This document shows positions 1-9,787 of a stretch of DNA of 64,000 nucleotides, piece by piece. The position numbers were made by a program, and so were the translations under genes. The DNA is from Porites lobata (lineage: Eukaryota > Cnidaria > Anthozoa > Scleractinia > Poritidae), in the NCBI GenBank assembly GCA_942486035.1, contig CALNXK010000124.1, positions 1,346,001 through 1,410,000 on the forward strand, written 5' to 3'. The number at the start of each line of letters is the position of its first letter. Positions within the stretch are counted from its first letter, which is position 1. Under the pieces are notes generated by a model, which ran no database searches, was not told where the DNA came from, and saw only the letters and a program-made list of their open reading frames with translations.

Positions 1-345
1 CAGACGCAAAACTTTCCATGAGCCGAACCTAATTCAAATAGGCCACAACCTTTATCATGAAAATGAGTTCAATTTGGTCAAACTGCTTATAAAATTTGTT
101 ATAATAATTTATGCATTAGGTTTGGTACATGAACAGTTCAGCGTCTGAATCAAAGTCATACTAAAGTTGATAAAAAGTTGAAATTCTTGGCCGAGCTAGG
201 CAGGAAGAACGGCTGAGCTGTTCCAAATTGAAAACAGGCGTTCCTAATTGATTCAGATGCCAAACTTTTCATGTACTTAATTCAGTGTATTAAGTTCAGC
301 TCATGAAAAGTTCAGCATCTGAACTGGACCTTAAGTTCACAAAGA
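1..345. repeat. Diverged dispersed repeat with TTCAGCATCTGAA-type motifs
   Basis: The motif 'ttcagcgtctgaat' / 'ttcagcatctgaac' and phrases like 'cttttcatg' recur several times in both orientations. This resembles a decayed, internally repetitive element cut by the window edge. No coding sequence is visible. Boundaries are approximate. Confidence 0.35.
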
Positions 346-1358
346 AATCTCAACATACGGACCAGACTCAGAGAATATTAGTAGTACATGTATGAGGATG
401 ACACTCTTCACTTTTGATGATTTCCCGTTTGTAAATCATACCACTATTCACAATTTCTCTGAATAACCCCATCCCCATCCACCTGTGATAATAAAGTTTT
501 CAATGCATGGAGCAAGTGTTAGTCCCAATAAGGGGTGTCATCCAAGTACTTTAACTGCCTCAGACGGTGTTGAAGTGTCAGAATAGAGATCAAGTTTTTC
601 ATGAGAAACCCCAAACCGAAGTTTGCAGTTATGCGTTTGCAGTATGTTGCCAGGATTTCAAATTTTAGCAAGGCATTCATTGTTTAGTGCTGCCATGTCA
701 TTTTTCGTCAAGCCAAGGTGCCTCACTTTGTCGCCGAAAAACATGAATACCTCATTGATTCAAGTTCAAAAATCTAGCTAGCACATTGCAGGCAGATATA
801 AAAAACTACTCTGTGTCTTTAAACGTGAGGCAGTAGAATTTTTAGTAGCAAAAAACTTTGCTGTGAGTCACTTTGCACTTACAGCAGGAAGCCCTTCCTG
901 CCATTCAAACCTGACACGTGACCACAAGACCGTGGTCACATGACTTTCTGAGTTTTGCAGTTTGCATTTTGCCATGAAAAACCTGATGCTAAAGGTCTCT
1001 AATGTCCCTGCCCTATACCTTACAGGTAAAAATCGCCAAGCCATGGGGATAGGGGGTTGAGGGGAGCAGATCACTTCCGGACGTGTGAGGAGAAGACCAG
1101 GTAGTATTTGACAAATTCTTGTTTTAAACCTTTGAGAATAATCTGGCTCGTTTGTAGTTATTTGCCTTTTAACGATACTGTTAAAAATACATAGAACCTA
1201 ATGATTTTTAGACGAAAGTGCGCCTCTTGCCCAGCTGGTTAATTGGCAACAAATACATATACATATACTTACACTTCGCCATGGTCTTCTCTCTATTTCA
1301 TTTTTCTTCTTTATTACTAAATAACAGTTTTCAAAACCACCTCCAAAACAAATCTGCT
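346..1358. other. Intergenic, no recognisable gene
   Basis: All reading frames are short and lack family-like composition or plausible splice structure. I see no tandem repeat or inverted-repeat element with both ends. Confidence 0.4.
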
Positions 1359-1732
1359 CCTGTTACTAGCAGCTAAATACAGGAATTGCACCGACCTGTG
1401 ATTGGAAGATAAAAATAGTATTTCAGTGACGATGACGTGACAATTCGTTACGTTAGCCGTTTCAAGAGTAATGGTTTTTACACGAAAAAGACAGTCCACA
1501 GGAAAATACAATATAATATTAAATATTTCTCAAAGACAAACAGTGCAGTATTCTTTTGAAGTCGGCTGACTCGCTAAGAGTGTCTTATCGAAGTTGAAGT
1601 TCAACTATCGCAAATCGGATAACTTCACTGAGTGATTCTGAGATGAAACCTTTTGTCTGCATCCACATTGATCTTAGATTTTACCACTTACATATTGAAG
1701 AAAAGCCATAAACAGAGCTTCAATGTCCACGT
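1359..1732 (-). repeat. Left part of repeat copy A, split by a hAT insertion
   Basis: This stretch is the reverse complement of 9298-9675 with few differences. The match breaks exactly at 1732/1733, where the hAT element starts, and resumes at 6602. The eight bases 1725-1732 (gtccacgt) are the left target-site duplication. Copy A (1359-1732 plus 6602-6691) totals about 465 bp, against about 469 bp for the uninterrupted copy B at 9207-9675. The parent family is unidentified. Confidence 0.85.
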
Positions 1733-1921
1733 CAGGGGGGGGTGGTGAACTTGGTAGTTTGTTTGTCCGGACGATCTTGGCCATCGTGACGTCACGAAGA
1801 GAGAAGCGCGCAACTTCGAGGAGTTTTCGAAAATGGCGCCGTTGTCATTTGCAAATGCTACTTTTAAAGTTGGTTTTCCTGGATATTGACGCTCCAAAAT
1901 GGTTTTTGTCACGGTAGGATA

Positions 1922-2620
1922 GTGCAGTTCCAACATCTCTTTCCGAAAAGGTGAGTGAAATGTGTATTAATCCGAAAAATAACGCGTATGAGAGCTATAA
2001 ACAGTTTCGGTCAAGTTCCTCGAGTGGAATAATGTGCCGCAAAAGTTTGCATGTTCGCACAGTAATATCGCATTTTCTCGAAATCGGTGAGGTGTTGAAC
2101 ATCGAAACTTGGCATAAGGGTGGGTTACTTCTATTGGAAAACATTGTCTCTGAAGTTAATTGAGATAAACTTGCAGAAAAAATGATCAGTCCATTCGAGT
2201 GTGCCAGCGTAGCCTCCTTGCTGATGCAATGGTATTCATTACTTTGCTGTTATCTCCAATAATGCCAATAGTATCACCTATTCAAGCCGTCTTTTCGGGA
2301 TAAGTAAATTTTAAAGTAGTTTCTGATAGAGGGAAAGTATAGTTGCAACAGCTCTTTCCGAGAAGGAGAGTTAATTGTATTATATTCTGATGATAATTAC
2401 CTCGTAAATAGTCTAAACAGTTTAAGCCAATTTTTTCAAGTGGAATATTTGTCGCAGAAATTTGCATGATCGCATATTAACATCGCATGTCTTAGAAAAT
2501 CGGTTTGGTGTGGAAATTCGAAACTTGGCAGAAGGGTAGATCAGCAATAGTGGAAAACATTGTCCTTGATGTTTAATGGGAGAAATTAGCAGTAAAAATG
2601 ATCAGTCCATTCGAGTGCGC
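1922..2620 (+). repeat. Two diverged direct repeats of about 280 bp inside the hAT element
   Basis: Units at about 1922-2200 and 2337-2620 run in parallel. Both contain 'ctctttccga', later an 'aaacttggca' motif, then 'tggaaaacattgtc', and both end in 'aaaatgatcagtccattcga'. An inverted echo (ccactgatcatttttgctaa) sits near 6165-6185 at the other end. Repeated subterminal blocks are common transposase-binding regions in hAT elements; that role is inference here. Confidence 0.7.
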
Positions 2621-2965
2621 TTAATATTGATATAAACAGATGACCTCGACTCGGTTACCCCGGCACAATGTAAGTCAATTATTTTTCGGTTTTAAGAAAA
2701 AGTAAACCAAAGACTTCCCTCAACACTATGTATCTATAATAATTACATCAGGAATATATATATTTTCAACACTTGAAGGTTGTAACATATTGTTGAAGCA
2801 AAGGATATTTCTCTGTAATACCTATAAGCTTACATTAAGTTTTCATAAATAGCAAAAAAAATTAATAAGATTTACATACAGCTCCAAACATGTACATCTG
2901 TTATGCATGAAGCAATTTCATATCGTTCCATATCAATAGTTAGTGCGAATGGAGTCAAACATGTA

Positions 2966-3770
2966 CAGTGAAACTTGTATAATGTAAGCGGACACCGCAG
3001 AGAATGCTGTAGTGCCCACTTAATACAAAGTTTCTTCCTACTACATACAGGTTTTGATAGAAAATGTCATATGAGGCAGACCTGCCAACTCTCACAATTC
3101 TGCCGTGAGTCTCACGATTTTTTAACTTTTCTCACGGTCTCACGGTCTCACGACAAGACTCCCAATCTCAAGGTTTTCTGGGAAATATTCTAAATTGAAA
3201 TATTACCTTGTTGAATAAAAACATAAATTTTGTGGGGAAATTCTTGTGCCTGGATAAGCTTTGACTATTTTAGCCATGAAGTTGTCTTAGCCCAAAGAAA
3301 TGACTCTGCTGTATGTTTCGTCACAGTGATAACCTATTTTCTGGCCTCTTCAAGTCATCAAAGAAAAAGCGGCATCTAATTTGTTACATAAGGGACCACA
3401 CTAAAGCAAGGTTATATTAACATAAACAGTTGATTCCACTAATGGAAAAGGGGTAGTTTAATTTTGCTCGGGAAAAAATAGAATCTCACTACTTTTTGTA
3501 GAATCTCCCGATTTTTTTTCATGAGTCTACAGATTTTCCTTATTAGGGGTTGGCAGGTCTGTATGAGGAGCTAAGTACCATTCAAATAAAAGGCGGAAAC
3601 ATTTGGAATACTTCCAGAGATATGATGATATACATTTGCATTAATATCTTTATTTGTGCGGAGCAATTAATTAAACCTAGATTGTACCTCAAATTTTAAG
3701 ATATCAAATGAGTGAAACAAGCTTTATACAAACAAAAATGAAATGGGAAAGTACTGTAACTCATTTATAT
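2966..3770 (+). mobile_element. pogo/Tigger-like MITE, 3'-truncated, interrupted by another element
   Basis: It begins after TA with 'cagtgaaacttgtataatg' and tracks the complete copy at 57014-57643: 'gaatgctgtagtg', 'ggttttgatag', then 'gatgatatacatttgca' and 'tgagtgaaacaagctttata'. The match is split at 3077-3561 by a different element and fades near 3770, without the right terminal inverted repeat. It lies inside the hAT element, so it inserted after that element arrived, or travelled with it. Confidence 0.75.
3077..3561. mobile_element. 485-bp TIR element (CAGACCTGCCAAC ends), 7-bp target duplication
   Basis: The ends are CAGACCTGCCAACTCTC and, inverted, GTTGGCAGGTCTG. The flanks are TATGAGG on both sides (3070-3076 and 3562-3568). 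The homologous position in the copy at 57014 lacks this segment. It is noncoding and rich in 'tctcacgattttt'-type motifs. The superfamily is uncertain. Confidence 0.85.
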
Positions 3771-4160
3771 AATTTACAGAAGTCCCCTGGTGACACCAGC
3801 CAAGTGCTGATAGGGCAAGACTCCCAATCTCATGGTTTTCTGGGAAAGCAAAAGGCATCTTAAAATAACAAAAGGCACATAGGGCTCAGCCGAATGGTAC
3901 CATAATGATGTCAACACGTATGGAAACAGGCCTTTTCTCCGAAACCTGCCCCATTCCCCTATGGCTATTTTTATTTGCGTTTACCCTACCTCACCTCCCC
4001 TCCTCATACCTGATGAAACAAGGCTTTCAACAGTTTGTTGAGATAGGATGCTTTTTGTTTTAAAGGATGAGCTCATCATATTTTATTGTCGTAGAGATGG
4101 GGGTAAGATAAGTTAACAATAATAGACAGATTATTATAGGTGGGTTACTCATTTTTACAG

Positions 4161-4403
4161 CTATCCCTGGAAGAAGAAATGGAAGTAAGGAACTGACTGG
4201 CAGCCACTGAGATTGAGCTGAGGAGAAAGAAAATTGAATGAGAAGAGAAAGAGTTGAAAGGAAAAGAAGAAAGGTTAAAACAAAAAGCAAAAGAAATTAA
4301 AAACACAGTAATAGAGGCGAAGCGGGTAGCTGCCCAACTGCAACGAATGGCAGGGCAGCTAGACTGCTTGGCTAACCAAATTCTAGAAGAGACCAAAAAT
4401 TAA
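4161..4403 (+). pseudogene. Broken coiled-coil ORF exon inside the hAT element
   Basis: One frame reads a charged helical protein through two in-frame TGA stops: LSLEEEMEVRN, stop, LAATEIELRRKKIE, stop, then EEKELKGKEERLKQKAKEI, an Arg/Lys-rich stretch and QLDCLANQILEETKN before TAA. It is preceded by a good acceptor (tttttacag). The Glu/Lys-rich helix ending in a 'LADQI'-like stretch resembles the C-terminal tail of Myb/trihelix-type accessory proteins of transposons; that family assignment is inference. The two stops make it non-functional. Confidence 0.55.
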
Positions 4404-6601
4404 AGAAGAAGTAAAAGAAAAACACCAGTGTAAGAAAATTTTATTGATAACAAACTGTTTCTTTTAATCAAAGTCAATGTGCAAAGTTTTTAAATGTAAA
4501 CAAGTCTAAGTCAGACCTGTTATGCAAGAAAGAAAACACATTTGTTCAGTATGTAAAAAATAAAAGGAAACTGGTTCTTCTAATTTCTTGTATCCTGTAT
4601 GGTCTCTTCTTGCTCCATGGAATCCACTCCATCTAACATCCTCCACTTCCCACACCGCACGACTCTCTTCGTGGAATCTATTATTTGTTAAGCATCTCTT
4701 AAATCAGATGTTATAATGGTTTTCCTCACCTACTCCCTAAACTTCACATTAATATAGGTGAGTTAAACCACAAACACCACCCCCGCCCCCCCAAGCAAAA
4801 TGGTAAAAAAATATGTCTCCCTTGAATTATAAATTTTTGTAACTTCAAGCAACCTCTCAGGATAATCCAAAGACTGATTTCTAATCTTAAACCAATAGCT
4901 AAAAGGCAAGGCTATGTGAAATATATCAGCAGAGGCAGTACAACAGCAAATTTTAAAGAGGGGCTTTAGAGCTATTATAATGGACCACCTATAGTCATGG
5001 AACGATTGGGTCTTTACTAAGTTACGCCTATGAGAAATTACCACAAAGCTACATCAGCTGGGTGATAAAACTGTACAAGCTGGGTGATAAAACTGTACGA
5101 GCAGGCCTCGAAGATTGTTGGAACTGGACAGTGTCACTTGATGTATTTGACAATAGCATGGAGTCCAAGTAAGTTAAAAAGCATCAATAATTGAAAATTA
5201 AACCGATGCCCCTGCACTCCCACTCCCAGTAGATCCCCTGCCTTGACATTACCTAATAAACATACATTGATACTCGTGTCATTTTCTGAACTCCTGTAGT
5301 TATTGAACTATATTGTCATTCTTGAACTTTGGTGTCTTTATTGAACTACACAAAAAGGAAAACCGAAAAAAATGTATCTTTAAAGAAGTCTCTTTTTATA
5401 TTGTAAAAGTGTGAGAAGGATGATGATATTCATCGCATGAAAATCCTGAAATTTTTTATATCCTTAGAAGTTTTTTGCTCACCTCATTTTTAAGATGCGG
5501 ACGCCCGAGGAAACACATTTTCAATATTACACCATTGAAACGCTTACTAGTGTCCGTTTTCTTGGCTTTTTCTAGTTTTTTTTTCTATTAACTCTGTAAA
5601 GCGATTAAGGCAAAGCTACATACCCATCCTTTCTGCGGATTCTCCTCCTGGACTCTCTGCATAAAGCCCTAAAAATGTTGATGTTGATCAAAAAGTTTAG
5701 CTCACGGCACTTTACCCCAGTGATAGATTCTGTTTGACTATTTACAGGATAAAAACCATGTTTTCCTTTGTTTGTGGGGCGAAGAAGCAAAGAGAAAGAC
5801 AATGTGAACTTATCTCCATCATGAGCAATGAATGTTTCGACAAAATGATCGTAATTTATAGTGAAAAGTTGCAATACAACAAGCTATAATAATATCCTTG
5901 GTTATTTCCTGACGATTTGATTCAATACGCTTTATTAACATTTTGATACGTTTGACTCAAACAGGAAATCCTTTCAAAACCCTTGAAGATTATAGCCCAT
6001 ATTCTATAAAAAAAAACACTTGCTCCTTACATTTGTTTAGTTTTAATGAATTGTTTACACAATTTGATAGTCTAGTATGAACATCATGACGCTATGTTTC
6101 GTGACCTGTCCACGCCACTTTCGCAATTTTTGTAAACATCACTGAGGTTTGCGACTTTTATCCCACTGATCATTTTTGCTAACTTATTAGATGACTCACT
6201 TCTATCACTAATTGAGAGACCCATACCATATTAACGTCATTTGTTTTTCTCTAGACTAAATTCTGCTGGGCTCTTTAGTTATGCGTCTCTAAAGACGCGC
6301 CGGTATGAGTTGTACCATCTGGTCGATCTCGGGAAGTTCTTGATTTTTTACGATGGAAATGCTCTTTCCTAGAATATATTGCAATTTTACTATATAGCAT
6401 TAATAGATAAACACATACCTTCGGTCGTTTCATCGCAACGTCTCGACTTTTACCTCTTGAAACCACGAAACAATTTCGCTCGCTGAATCGATTTAAAGTT
6501 CCCGGGATAAATTTCTCGTGACGTCACGATGGCCAAGATCATCCGCCGCGCGATCCCTATAGGAGCGATTGACGAGTTCATCACCCCCCCCTGGTCCACG
6601 T

Positions 6602-6691
6602 ACACCCGACTGAACCTCGGTGCGATTCCTGCAGATACCGCTGTTCAAACTAAATGCAGGAATTGCACCGGACGCGTTCTCGTCCCCAGAG
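6602..6691 (-). repeat. Right part of repeat copy A
   Basis: The segment 'acacccgactgaacctcgg' through 'cgttctcgtccccaga' is the reverse complement of 9207-9296. It completes the copy interrupted at 1732. The right target duplication GTCCACGT occupies 6594-6601. Confidence 0.85.
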
Positions 6692-7470
6692 TTTTTTTTT
6701 TTTGAAACCGCGACAAGACATCGATCCCTTTTCAATATAGTCTTGCGACAAAGGTCTGTATTAAAAAAATTAATACTGTTGTTGGAGGGCATGCAATGAA
6801 TCATGCTAAAGTTTCTATTGGGAACACAAAATAGAGGTACCAGGGAATCACAGGGAACAACTGTGTAAGTGACATAACTTTTTATTTAACTTTGTAGCTA
6901 GTGTGCCGGTGGGGAGGGGATTCCTATACAATAGGCACAGGGCGGCTCATTAGAAAATTTAGTGTACCAAAGACTTTCTTTGACCCCTCGAGGAGTCCAC
7001 TTCAACACTGTTAGCAGTAAAGTATGTGCAGGGCTTTTGTAAATGGATATTTCTATATTTACTGACTTTCCACCCCCAATATAAACATACCAATTAAGTG
7101 AGATCAAATTCTGTGTATTTCTATGCCTTTACTGAGATGAGACAACTTGATAAGTTAGAAGACAAGCAATCCCTGTAACTTTTATACAGGAGTTTCTCCC
7201 TCAAAAATGCTAGTGTATTTTATTTGGATTGTGTGGTTCCAGAAAATAAACATACCCACCAACCCCGAGGAAAATTCTGAAGGGGAGGGGGGTTTGAAAG
7301 GCCAAGATTTTTAAAGAAAAGTATGAAATTAACCTGGAATTTCCCGAATGGTGGGGGCATCCCAAGGAAAATACCATCCTTGGAGGGAGTATGGATATTT
7401 CCTGGAACAACGCATTTATTGTTTGTTATTAATAATTTAAAGGAAAAATAACACAGTTTGTTTATATAAG
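6692..7470. other. Intergenic, no gene seen
   Basis: No coding exon is recognised. Purine/pyrimidine runs and G-rich tracts around 7260-7400 look like decayed transposon sequence. Confidence 0.35.
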
Positions 7471-7608
7471 TGTATATGTTGTGGTTCAATTTGATCCTTG
7501 GTTTAAATTTTAGTTTCCTTTATTGTAAACTCATTATCATAGATTACCATACACAAAAACAAAGGAAAATATAAACCAAGGACAAAATTGAACCACAACA
7601 TACATATA
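7471..7608. mobile_element. Palindromic MITE, about 138 bp
   Basis: The left arm 'atgttgtggttcaatttgat' followed by ccttggttt is mirrored by 'aaccaaggacaaaattgaac' then cacaacatacata. The whole unit folds on itself with a short central loop. It is noncoding. Confidence 0.7.
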
Positions 7609-7821
7609 TTAAGCTTATGTATAAACTAGCCAACGTATATATCTGTTACCTAGATAACATTTCGGCAATGATTTATATAATGCTAAGAAAGCCAGACATT
7701 CATGCTCACAGCTTGGGGCTATATTTCACAGCCGGCAAAAGTTGATTATCCCTGGTAGTAGTTTTGCAAAACAAAAGAAAATTTAAAACAAACAGAAGAT
7801 TTCAAATGTACAGAAACCAAA

Positions 7822-8418
7822 TTAAACAGTTTTTGAGTGCATGAAACAGTACATATGTGTGTAAATACTGTCAAGAAGGTCACTTAAAACCCATCGTGTG
7901 ACACAGAGAGAAGCCACTTCATTTGGTGTCATGTCATAGTTTGGAATAATATAATCAAAAGGATTCAAGTATAGAATTTCCTGAAATTTCTTTATGGAAC
8001 TTTCTGGAGGATACATTTGGACAGTCAGTGGTTTAATGTATGGTTCTGAAAACCAGTTTAATTCTGCTTGGACGGCCCTTTGTAGATCCCTTGCATAATG
8101 TACTTTTAACATATCTTTAACATCAGATATGCCAAAACATTGGGAGCCATGCTGCAGATAATAGTAACCCTTCTCTTCTTTCTGCCAGAAGCTTAGCTGC
8201 TTATCCCATGTTGTTAACAGACTAAACGGTGGTATTGTTTTCAATGAAAAGGGGTTTGTTGTAATTCTTGGAGAATCTGACACAACAACATCACCATCAG
8301 CATTTCGAGGGGATTTTGTGGGGGGTAAATTGAATTCAAAGGCCTCTCTCCTGGTATGGCTGGTAAGGGCAGAAGAGGTTACTTGCTTACTGCACTTTTG
8401 CCAGTCACCAGCCTGCAT
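7822..8418 (-). CDS. Hypothetical protein or exon, 198 residues, unassigned
   Basis: This open frame runs from an ATG (MQAGDWQKCSKQ) to a TAA-type stop, with no low-complexity composition. It has the balanced amino-acid usage of a real protein and the phrases YYYLQHGSQCFGISDVKDML and MTPNEVASLCVTRWVLSDLL. The second loosely resembles the N-terminal segment of Ulp1/C48-like protease domains carried by some transposons ('...eva.l...rWL.D...'), but no catalytic His/Asp/Cys triad is present. A possible acceptor (ccatgcag) overlaps the ATG, so this may be a downstream exon of a longer gene or a remnant of a transposon ORF. The neighbourhood is repeat-rich, which favours the latter. Confidence 0.35.
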   Translation of the reverse strand: MQAGDWQKCSKQVTSSALTSHTRREAFEFNLPPTKSPRNADGDVVVSDSPRITTNPFSLKTIPPFSLLTTWDKQLSFWQKEEKGYYYLQHGSQCFGISDVKDMLKVHYARDLQRAVQAELNWFSEPYIKPLTVQMYPPESSIKKFQEILYLNPFDYIIPNYDMTPNEVASLCVTRWVLSDLLDSIYTHMYCFMHSKTV

Positions 8419-9206
8419 GGAATAGAGTTCAGATTCATTCAGATGAGTGTTTAGTCATTGACTGCCCTCAACTCCCTCCACCTCCCCCGCAAAAAAAAAT
8501 GAATAAAAAATATAAATCAATGTAGAAATGTTATCCACAGGTACACAAGAGCTAATTTCAGCAAACTCTTACAGGTGGACCGCCTTTTCCCTAAATTTTG
8601 CGAGTGAACATGACATGTAACTCTATTAGCTTAAAACAAGCATTGACTCGTCTTTAGTTTCTCCACAGACTTTTTTCTGCGAAAACTCATCCCCACCCAC
8701 CCACCCCCTGTGGCAGGTCAAATGGTCCTCGCAGCTACGTGCTGAAACGCAATGATTATTCGGTTTGCTGAAAAGGGGATTTTTGTTTCTTCCAAAGGAC
8801 ATGATGAGATTTAACCAGGCTGTTTAGGTGACCATTATTTTTACATTGCTGAGGTATTTCAGATTCGATATACTCACCAAGGAGAGCATGTTACACTTGT
8901 AAAGTCAAGCAGTAAAAGAAAAAAAGGCAAAGAACAATCAGCCCGAGGTTTAGATGACCTTTAGTCAGGATCCTATAACCCCTGCTTCAGTATAATTTAA
9001 CTTCGAATACAAGTGATGTGTTATTTCCAGTGGCCTAAGTCTTGTCCTATCATGCGAAAATCAAAACGCGAGAAAATCAATTAAAGTTTCCCGCGGCTAT
9101 TTAATTTATGCCAAGTTGCGCATTCGACCAATGAGCGTCCGGTGTATTCTCGTTCCCAGAGCCCGTCTTTCTTGGTCACGTGCTCTTTTGTTACAACTTA
9201 GAGTGA
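8419..9206. other. Intergenic, repeat-like
   Basis: No exon was found. 9110-9206 contains 'ccggtgtattctcgttccca' facing a matching block 'tggggacgagaacgcgtccg' in copy B, so it is probably a partial, inverted member of the same repeat group. Confidence 0.35.
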
Positions 9207-9675
9207 CTCTGGGGACGAGAACGCGTCCGGTGCAATTCCTGCATTTAGTATGAACAGCGGTATCTGCAGGAATCGCACCGAGGTTCAGTCGGGTGTACGT
9301 GGACATTGAAGCTCTGTTTATGGCTTTTCTTCAATATGTAAGTGGTAAAATCTAAGATCAATGTGGATGCAGACAAAAGGTTTCATCTCAGAATCACTCA
9401 GTGAAGTTATCCGATTTGCGACAGTTGAACTTCAACTTCGATAGGACATTGACTCTTAGCGAGCTAGTCAGCCGACTTCAAAAGAATACTGCACCGTTTG
9501 TCTTTGAGAAATATTTAATATTTTATTGTATTTTCCTGTGGACTGTCTTTTTCGTGTAAAAACCATTACTCTTGAAACGGCTAACGTAACGAATTGTCAC
9601 GTCATCGCCACTGACATACTATTTTTATCTTCCAATCACAGGTCGGTGCAATTCCTGTATTTAGCTGCTAGTCTC
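9207..9675 (+). repeat. Repeat copy B, uninterrupted (empty hAT site)
   Basis: This is the inverted counterpart of copy A (1359-1732 plus 6602-6691). It contains the single, unduplicated hAT target ACGTGGAC at 9297-9304. It ends about 110 bp before the EVG1 start codon and so probably forms that gene's proximal promoter or 5' UTR. It includes a CRE-like 'cacgtcatcg' (9598-9607) and a CCAAT-box-like 'tccaatcaca' (9631-9640). The regulatory role is inference. Confidence 0.85.
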
Positions 9676-9787
9676 CTGTTGGTTCGCGCCATGTTTTCGA
9701 AGAAAACAAACTGAGCATGATCCCTGGTTCAGTCCGCGGACGAACACTGGCGAAGTCGCGGGCTCCCGTAGATACAAGCAAACAAAG

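Larger units (their letters stand above)
1733..6593. mobile_element. hAT-superfamily DNA transposon, 4861 bp, apparently non-autonomous
   Basis: The ends are inverted repeats: 5' CAGGGGGGGGTGGTGAAC and, on the other strand at 6593, CAGGGGGGGGTGATGAAC. A second inverted block inside both ends shares 'gatcttggccatcgtgacg'. The element is flanked by a perfect 8-bp duplication, GTCCACGT, at 1725-1732 and 6594-6601. The intact pre-insertion site exists as ACGTGGAC at 9297-9304. An 8-bp duplication with CAG...CTG ends is the hAT hallmark. I find no BED zinc finger or hAT transposase frame, so the element is either deleted for its transposase or mobilised in trans. It carries diverged direct repeats near the left end, a nested pogo-like element and a broken coiled-coil frame. 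Confidence 0.9.
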
